A DNA stretch of 64,000 bases from Pycnopodia helianthoides (Eukaryota > Echinodermata > Asteroidea > Forcipulatida > Asteriidae), in contig CM063255.1 in assembly GCA_032158295.1 (NCBI GenBank), forward strand, positions 17,450,094-17,514,093, in the 5' to 3' direction. The notes beneath the pieces were generated by a model. It was not told the origin of the DNA, did no database searches, and saw nothing but the letters and a program-made list of their open reading frames with translations. Positions 58,801 to 64,000 of this stretch are shown here, piece after piece. How positions within the stretch are numbered: the stretch's first letter is position 1; each line of letters begins with the position of its first letter. The position numbers and the translations under genes were made by a program.

Positions 58801-61750
58801 TTGACGTAAGCTGAACGGAATTCCCTGCAATTGCAGATTCCTTGCTTATGGTAAGCAGAGCCATGAAATTGGGCCAAGTTCATTCTATAGTTACAGTCGA
58901 TGGGGCAGCCGATGAAAAGGATATGCCACACAATGTTTGTAACATTTTGGTGATAGGGGAAGTACCGCAAACCTCATTGTTATAACACAGTAACTGGATG
59001 ATTAGCCTACAATCCCCTACATGAAAGTGGTAAATTAACCAGTACACTTCGGTCTTCAGAGGATCAAGTCCCATTACGAAGTTACAAGGACAATGTTTAC
59101 ACCGAACCAGACTACAAATTTATCATGGGCAGGGTTAGAAATTAGCGGTCGCCCAGTCGCCAAATGCGAGTGAAAGTAGCGGCGGGCGAGTCAAAACCCT
59201 TCCTTCACTAGCCCGCCGGGCGAGTCAAATAATTGTTCCTTTTCACAATAAATGTGGGAACAGTGGTAAAATCCCAAAGAAAGCTTTTACCTTAAGCTTT
59301 TAAAATAGTTTGACAAGTCTGGATATTTGCTAGATTTAATGTGGCCGCGATCGCGATCGGAAATTGCGATCGATCATTTCGGTATACAGTCGTTAAAACA
59401 CTATGCACATAACCACATGGTGCTGACTGCTGAGAATCCATCCGTGCACCCGGCCCCACACACAACGTTCGGTCGCCCACTGGTGGTAGTCCATGCATAG
59501 CGTATACACAACACACAGTCCACTGTTCAAAGTCCAAGCTAACCAACATTCCGCACGCTGTGATTGGCCGTTGATAATTACCATATTCATAAGATCTTGG
59601 CTAGACTTTACCGCAGTACACGTTCACGAACGGAGTAAAGAATTGCCGCACATTGTTCAGCACGCCTGCAGTATGTGTACAATACACAGCCTTGGATTAA
59701 GTCTAATCAAACATCACTGCAACTTTTCCGATAGAGGGCGATGCGGTTCAAAGTTCATTGAATTATTTCTCAATGTGCGTTGTCTCAATGATCGCTGATT
59801 CACGAAGATTTTATTGCAAACGAAGTTCAAAACAACCGATCCTCAAAACATGAATTCATAAAAATGGTTGTTGATGGAAAAAGGATAATTTAGGGCAGAA
59901 ATTAAGGGATTAAAACGTCCCAAAACGCAATTTTGCTAACTTTACTTCCGTGTTTTGAGGTTTTTTTTTTTTTTCCTTTACGTTTTCAAAATTTTGTGTG
60001 TACATACATATATACATGCGGGCTAGTGAAAAAACCTGCGGGCGATCAAAAATTTTGGTTGAATCGCCCGGCCGGCGAGTGGAAAAAAAGTTAAGGGAAA
60101 CCCCTGATGGGAAGATTCTGTCCCCCACATGGGAAATTAACATGGGCTAGAGAAAATTGAGTCAAAAGAGGGCGCTATCAGAAGAACTTGTTCACAATTC
60201 GCCGTATGGGGACAGAATCTCCTGCCACAGGGGCTGTATACATAATATCCACAGCCTTTTTTTTCTCTTTTTAACCCCCATAACCCCCCAAAAATTAAGT
60301 ATAGCATTAACTCTTTTTTTAAATAACTAGTATAAATTAATGAAAGTTTATAAGTTGATTCCTACACAAATGGCTCCCGATGATTTTTTTAAGGGAAATA
60401 AAGTAAGAAATTCATAAATGGTCTGATTCCTATCTCATTCGTCATTTCATGATTACCGAGTCATGCCAACAATGTTTTTGCAAAACCAGACTAACATTTG
60501 ATTTATCACAGAAAACCAAGAGGAGTAGCCCAGGTTGGACTCCTCCGTTGCATACAATGCGACGGAGTCCAGGATATAAAGGTCCCGTACCATTGCGAAC
60601 AAATTTACTCTCAACATTTTTTCATATTTTTCCCTTTTTGAGGAAGCTGAAACTTGACTCACATATTCCTTGTGTCCTAAACCTTACGCCTGCTCTATTC
60701 AGAATTGCAAATTATATCCTTGGATGACATTATTGTGAAAATAAAAATAAAAAATTTACGCATTCTCGGCGACAGCCTAAACTGACAAGACATGAATGCT
60801 TCAGCACATGTGCGTCCTCAGACAAGCCCACAAATCTAACTCGGAAGTCGGTCGGGTTGCTTTGCATGCCGCGCATGCCTGAGCTTTAACGGTCACTTGG
60901 TACACGATTGTCACAACGCCAGTACACAACTCTGACTTATTTTCGGAAATAATGTCATCCATGGATGTATTTGTTAGTTGTGAACTTATCAAAAGTTTAG
61001 TTAGGGACACCAAGAATGTATGAATGGAGTTTCAGCTTCTCAAATCAGGTAAAAATATGAAAAAACATTAGCTCAAAATATGTTCGCACTGTAGAGGAGC
61101 TTTATACCCAGGACGTCAGTGCAGTGGCACTGACTGACGTCCTACCAGGGCTACAAGAGGAGTAACTACAGTACAGTACAGGATACACTCGAAGAATATG
61201 CGGCGTACTGTACGTGACTACAACTCCGGCATCCGGAGGCGCAGGTATAGCTCTGAAGTGTACCTGCATTCGATAGTTGCCCCCCCCTAAAAAAAAACGT
61301 CACTCCGCATGTTCAGTGCTCTCCGGCTAACATAACAATACATTTACTTAAAAATAGCCAGTGCCCGCAATTTGTAATGACTAATGTATGCAATAATCGA
61401 ACCCTCCATCCTACTCTAGTCCAAGATCCTCTTGGCGGTACTATTACTTTACTAGCATTGGCAGGCTAGCAGCAGCAGTAGCATCACTGTACTTTATAGT
61501 AAAAGTAAAACACTAGCATACAGATTGGATAAGGCCGGTTATTGCAACATCGTCATAAATATTAATAATATAAAAACATGGACCCATGTCAAGGACTTGC
61601 CATTTCGTCTTCGTCCTGACGTTGTCTTGTTTTACCCTTCTCTTTTAACCTAACAGTCTTGTTCTCCAGTATTTGCTCTGCGAGTGGTGTTGACCGTGAT
61701 ACAGGATCACCTCCTATTTTGGCAGATTTTCCCTTCTTTGATTTGCCCAT
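46677..61750 (-). CDS. BYSL: Bystin, pre-40S ribosome biogenesis factor (10 exons)
   Basis: Minus-strand exons 61601-61750, 57341-57426, 55939-56045, 55264-55396, 53731-53870, 53037-53134, 52321-52399, 51729-51794, 49667-49875 and 46677-46887 give about 425 codons against 437 in human. Diagnostic stretches are [80 protein letters not shown] and [20 protein letters not shown]. Bystin (yeast Enp1) binds the pre-40S particle in the nucleolus and is needed for 18S rRNA maturation and export. The start is the Met of MGKSKKGK; an upstream in-frame Met (61807) gives a non-conserved extension. Two oddities: intron 1 seems to use a GC donor, and exon 3 needs either a one-base correction or a second acceptor. 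No other annotation is plausible. Confidence 0.95.
47005..47571. repeat. Inverted-ended dispersed element
   Basis: Opens TATATTCGGTTTGCGATAAC and closes with ACACATGGTGTTACCGCAAA followed by CTCACCACGCAATGCCTCAAA. Partial copies lie at 21825-21985, 38888-38960 and 41630-41770. Confidence 0.65.
47915..48030. repeat. SINE type 1 head, reverse orientation
   Basis: The minus strand gives AGCGTGTCGTGGCCGAGCAG and ends TGAGCAAGACTC. Truncated. Confidence 0.62.
48197..48582. mobile_element. TTAA element family A, copy in BYSL last intron
   Basis: Best-preserved copy: TTAAAGGCAGTGGACACTAT opens and ATAGTGTCCAGTGTCTTTAA closes it. It also carries an internal inverted pair (AATTTGATTTCGAGACCTCA / TGAGGTCTTGAAATC). 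Confidence 0.82.
49075..49218. repeat. GGCCTGGAATT family copy
   Basis: CAGGCCTGGAATTTAAAC to ATTCCAGGCCTGA, in the BYSL last intron. Confidence 0.7.
49667..49875 (-). CDS. BYSL: BYSL exon 9
   Basis: The acceptor is ATCCGCAG and the donor TCAG|GTAAAT, phase 2. It encodes [20 protein letters not shown] through [20 protein letters not shown], the most conserved block of bystin. Confidence 0.95.
51729..51794 (-). CDS. BYSL: BYSL exon 8
   Basis: A 22-codon exon with acceptor TTTTACAG and donor GAG|GTAACC. It encodes [20 protein letters not shown], then CE. Confidence 0.94.
51847..52201. mobile_element. TTAA element family A, end-truncated copy
   Basis: Lacks the first 30 or so bases but keeps the body and the ATCCACTGCCTTT end. 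It lies in the BYSL intron between exons 7 and 8. Confidence 0.7.
52321..52399 (-). CDS. BYSL: BYSL exon 7
   Basis: The acceptor is TGTGCAG and the donor ATG|GTAAGT. It encodes [20 protein letters not shown], then NFHLYM, matching human [20 protein letters not shown]. Confidence 0.95.
52696..53010. repeat. 25-bp minisatellite, 12 copies
   Basis: Twelve full units of ACAGGATAGACAGGGGACGG plus AACGT run from 52701 to 53000, with partial units at both ends. Units 4 and 11 carry the same C-to-T change. The array lies 26 bp into a BYSL intron. Confidence 0.95.
53037..53134 (-). CDS. BYSL: BYSL exon 6
   Basis: The acceptor is CCTTTCAG and the donor AGAG|GTAAAG, phase 2. It encodes [20 protein letters not shown], then [13 protein letters not shown] 25-bp minisatellite begins about 26 bp past the donor. 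Confidence 0.95.
53488..53685. repeat. GGGCCCAATTTC palindromic element
   Basis: GGGCCCAATTTCATGGAGCT to GCTATGAAATCGGGCCC, in the BYSL intron 27 bp past the exon 5 low end's neighbourhood. Arms diverged. Confidence 0.7.
53731..53870 (-). CDS. BYSL: BYSL exon 5
   Basis: The acceptor is TCTGGCAG and the donor CAG|GTAAGT. It encodes [20 protein letters not shown] and [25 protein letters not shown]-flanked miniature element (53915-54257) begins 45 bp upstream of the acceptor. Confidence 0.95.
53915..54257. mobile_element. TTAA element family C in BYSL intron
   Basis: Opens TTAAAGGTATTGTACATG and closes GTGTACAGGGCCTTTAA. It has a central palindrome, ATTATCGCGCGCGATAAT. Confidence 0.78.
55264..55396 (-). 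CDS. BYSL: BYSL exon 4
   Basis: The acceptor is CTATCAG and the donor ACAG|GTGCTT, phase 1. It encodes [20 protein letters not shown], then [15 protein letters not shown], nearly identical to vertebrate bystin. Confidence 0.95.
55939..56045 (-). CDS. BYSL: BYSL exon 3, frame anomaly
   Basis: With the obvious acceptor (TTTACAG, exon high end 56045) the exon reads [11 protein letters not shown], then loses frame at a four-C run (56014-56017) before [12 protein letters not shown]. The exon is 107 nt where 106 would fit. Alternatively an AG 13 nt downstream (high end 56032) gives an in-frame [20 protein letters not shown]. The donor CTG|GTAAGT is clear. Confidence 0.75.
56295..56455. repeat. GGTGTCTGGGTGTC family, reverse copy
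   Basis: Reverse copy of 24393-24572, in the BYSL intron between exons 2 and 3. Confidence 0.7.
56688..56885. repeat. Tandem duplication in BYSL intron
   Basis: Two units of about 106 bp share GAGAGAGATTGGCTGTTGCC and TCCCCTTGTGGGAGCT. Confidence 0.75.
57341..57426 (-). CDS. BYSL: BYSL exon 2
   Basis: The acceptor is CTTTCCAG and the donor CAAG|GTACTT, phase 2. It encodes [20 protein letters not shown] and LETEHGSS, aligning with human [20 protein letters not shown]. Confidence 0.93.
57508..57730. mobile_element. TTAA element family D, reverse copy near BYSL exon 2
   Basis: Full-length reverse copy 82 bp upstream of the exon 2 acceptor. It adjoins one arm of an inverted duplication (57729-57825). 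Confidence 0.82.
58290..58876. repeat. Palindromic element with a nested hAT-like insertion
   Basis: The outer ends CAATTTCATGGCTCTGCTAA and TAAGCAGAGCCATGAAATTG are inverted. Between the two GAGTAC sites (about 58382 and 58760) lies an extra segment opening CAGGGCTCGCCCTTAA and closing GCTTAAGCGCAAGGCCTG. An uninterrupted relative is at 30587-30834. Confidence 0.7.
59129..60108. mobile_element. hAT-like non-autonomous element
   Basis: Opens CAGGGTTAGAAATTAGCGGT and closes GTTAAGGGAAACCCCTG, a CAGGG-type terminus as in hAT elements, with ATGGG-like flanks. Internal GCGGGCGA motifs recur at both ends. No transposase frame. Confidence 0.6.
61601..61750 (-). CDS. BYSL: BYSL exon 1
   Basis: Residues 1-50: a basic start ([14 protein letters not shown]), the conserved PLAEQIL and the acidic end RQRQDEDEM. 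No GT in phase 0 is available. ATG|GCAAGT fits a GC-AG intron and joins in frame to [11 protein letters not shown]. Confidence 0.85.
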
Positions 61751-61925
61751 TTTGTAAACTTCCAACTCGCACGTCTTTTTAATTGCCATGTGCGACTGCG
61801 AGGTCAAAGGTTATTTTAACAAACTATTATTCTAACAACAGAGGGCGCGCTTAGGGAAAAGGGGACGGATGGTGGGCGTGGTAACCGAGACTGGGCTACA
61901 AAGACGTGGGCAATTTTTTGAAAGG

Positions 61926-62311
61926 TTAAAAGAACATTACAGAATTGGTTTTGCTAACAAAACAGTTGCTGGCAGTGTAAGCACTTTATGTAATCCACCA
62001 TATACATAAACTGACAAACCTGTAGAAGTTGGAGATCGATCGGCCATCTGGGTCACGAGAAAATAGTGAAAAACCGATTACACGAAATCATATAAATTCA
62101 ACAAATGAATAAAACGCTCACTGAGCGATAAACTCCAATCGGAAAATTAGTTTATTCATTTCTCATCAAATATGGCATTTCAGACAGAAATATTTTAAAG
62201 GGATGTTTTCTACTATCGTCATCATTAGACCGTGTAAGTTTTATGTAAATCTGTGATCAAAAAGTATATTTTACAAGTTGGTTTCTTACCAATTCTGTAA
62301 TGTTCCTTTAA
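61926..62311. mobile_element. TTAA element family B, copy 2
   Basis: TTAAAAGAACATTACAGAAT to ATTCTGTAATGTTCCTTTAA. Nearly the same as 5620-6016, in the same orientation. Confidence 0.8.
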
Positions 62312-62503
62312 AGTGTCTAGAATGGTCGATAAACAAAAAACATTCAAGGTTAAGTCAAGTCATGCTACGATCTTGGTGTGCTCAAACTTGCGGCAAGACT
62401 GGCGGCAAGTGCTTGCGGCCGCTAACAAACCGTGCGAAATTCGAAAATTCTCATTACGGAGTGAAATAGTTAAGGGATTTTAGGCCTAGTCTTAATATCA
62501 AAA

Positions 62504-62877
62504 TAAAGGCAAGGTATACTTTGGGGTAATTGTCAAAGACGAGTATCCCCACTTCGTGTATCCCAACACGTATAACATAACAAACCTGTAAAAATGTTGG
62601 CTGAATTGGTTATCAAAGTTAAAAGAAAATAGATAGTGTGTGCTTTCAGATGCCTGAGAATGGCCTCATATGCCTGAAGCTTTTCTCAGATTCAATTTTT
62701 CGGTTAAAAGGTTACCTCTTTCTCAAAAACTACATTACTTCAAAAGGGGGGTGGGCTTCTAAAAATGTTTTATAATATTGACACTGAGCTCTCACCTGTG
62801 CTCCTCACCAACTCAGTTTTTACGGTGATTAACATGTGGAGTAATTACCAAAGGTAGGCCCTGTACACTGCCTTTAA
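62504..62877. mobile_element. TTAA element family A, divergent copy
   Basis: Starts AAAGGCAAGGTATAC and ends CACTGCCTTTAA. Upstream of BYSL. Confidence 0.72.
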
Positions 62878-63377
62878 AAAGTTTCAAGTTGGCTGCAAAC
62901 CTGGCAGCAAAGGAGTGCACAACCTGCTCACGGGCGCGGGCTAGTTTGAGGGACAATAAATAATTTGTATTTTGGGGTGAAATTAGCACCATCAAACGCA
63001 CACCATAAAACCAACCCATCAATTTATCGACAATTTGGATGATCACATTTCAAATAATTATTATCTGATAAGGTGTTTTGTCGAAGAAGATACCTTTTTG
63101 GGGAGTCCTGTTTCGGCTGCTGCCGAAATAAAGCAGCAACGCGTAAACCGTTTCAATATTTAATTTGTAATTCCTTTTAGATATTGGCCTACTTATTGAT
63201 TGCTTGCTTGATTGATTGGTTTGTTTGTCAATGTCTTTATTTTTAAAATATTTTATCAATGTTTTCTGAAAGAGTATATCATTCCTATTCTCAATGTTTT
63301 AGTAGGCCCTATTTATAGGCACAACAAGAGTGGCGGCACCAGACTCAAAAGCGAAGGAGCAAGTGATGATCAAGACA

Positions 63378-63692
63378 TTAAAGGAACATTACAGCATTGG
63401 TAAGAAAAGAACTTGTAAAATATATTTTTTGATCACAGATTTACATAAAACTTACACGGTCTAAGGATGATGATAGTAGAAAACATCCCTTGAAATATTC
63501 CTGTCTGAAATGCCATATTTGATGAGAAATGAATAAACTAATTTTCGATTGGAGTTTTATTCACTTGTTGAATCTATATGATTTCATGAAAATGTGTAAT
63601 CGGTTTTTCACTATTTTCTCGTGACCCAGATGGCCGATCGATCTCAAACTTCTACAGGTTTGTCAGTTTATGTATATGGTGGATTACCTTTG
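63378..63692. mobile_element. TTAA element family B, truncated reverse copy
   Basis: Begins TTAAAGGAACATTACAGCAT and runs in reverse to GTTTATGTATATGGTGGATTAC, where similarity stops without the other end. Confidence 0.7.
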
Positions 63693-64000
63693 ATTTTGTC
63701 ATTTGTGTGGCTTGTTGTTTTTTTGCAAGGAACATGTACCAACGTCATTTCTCCCCTAGTTCCCCTCTCCACCAGCGCTTGCAAACTATTGTCAACCCTA
63801 CCATTATTATACCAAGGCCCTCTTTTTAGGATAAGGACTCGGTAAACATCAAGCAGTAGTCTCCGTTCAAGGTTGGATTTGCCAAGATTAATGTCCGTTG
63901 ATAAAGAATAATGTTTGCGCCTCGTTACCTAGACTATACAGAATATAGATTTAGCTAGATTAGTGGTAGATAATACCATGAGATAGGTACGAGCAAAGAA

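Larger units (their letters stand above)
61751..64000. other. BYSL upstream region, no further gene recognised
   Basis: About 170 bp of unique DNA upstream of BYSL with GGGCGCG-type CpG content may be the promoter. It is followed by miniature elements at 61926-62311, 62504-62877 and 63378-63692. The last 300 bases hold nothing I can name. Confidence 0.45.

Overview
This is animal (metazoan) DNA. Three intron-rich protein genes with GT-AG splice sites lie in a repeat-dense background. The repeats (TTAA-flanked miniature elements, long foldback palindromes, tRNA-derived SINEs) resemble what I remember from sea star assemblies, so an asteroid echinoderm is my best guess. That is recall, not a search.

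Layout. (1) 3632-13047, minus strand: a complete eight-exon gene for a major facilitator transporter of the SLC22A18 type, 468 codons, with every exon phase consistent. (2) About 13.9 kb (or 21297) to 39573, plus strand: an ERICH3 (glutamate-rich protein 3) gene. It has the conserved N-terminal block, the DUF4590-like domain, a 788-codon acidic exon and, unexpectedly, a C-terminal leucine-rich-repeat module. Its first coding exon is uncertain. (3) 46677-61750, minus strand: bystin (BYSL, yeast Enp1), a pre-40S ribosome assembly factor, in ten exons, about 425 codons. Genes 1 and 2 are head to head and may share a promoter region near 13-14 kb; genes 2 and 3 are tail to tail. The three genes have no evident common pathway: membrane transport, cilium biology and ribosome assembly.

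The rest is introns and intergenic DNA. At least four families of TTAA-bounded miniature elements, several palindromic elements, a 150-170 bp 'GGCCTGGAATT' family, three SINE types, one 12-copy 25-bp minisatellite and several local tandem duplications are visible. Two coding exons (ERICH3 at 27405-27409, BYSL at 56014-56017) each carry an apparent one-base excess in a homopolymer. This suggests assembly indels, though a real frameshift or alternative splicing is possible. The most unusual non-coding signal is a set of hammerhead-ribozyme-like cores at the tips of foldback elements.

No full-length transposase, reverse transcriptase, rRNA gene, intact tRNA gene or CRISPR array was seen.
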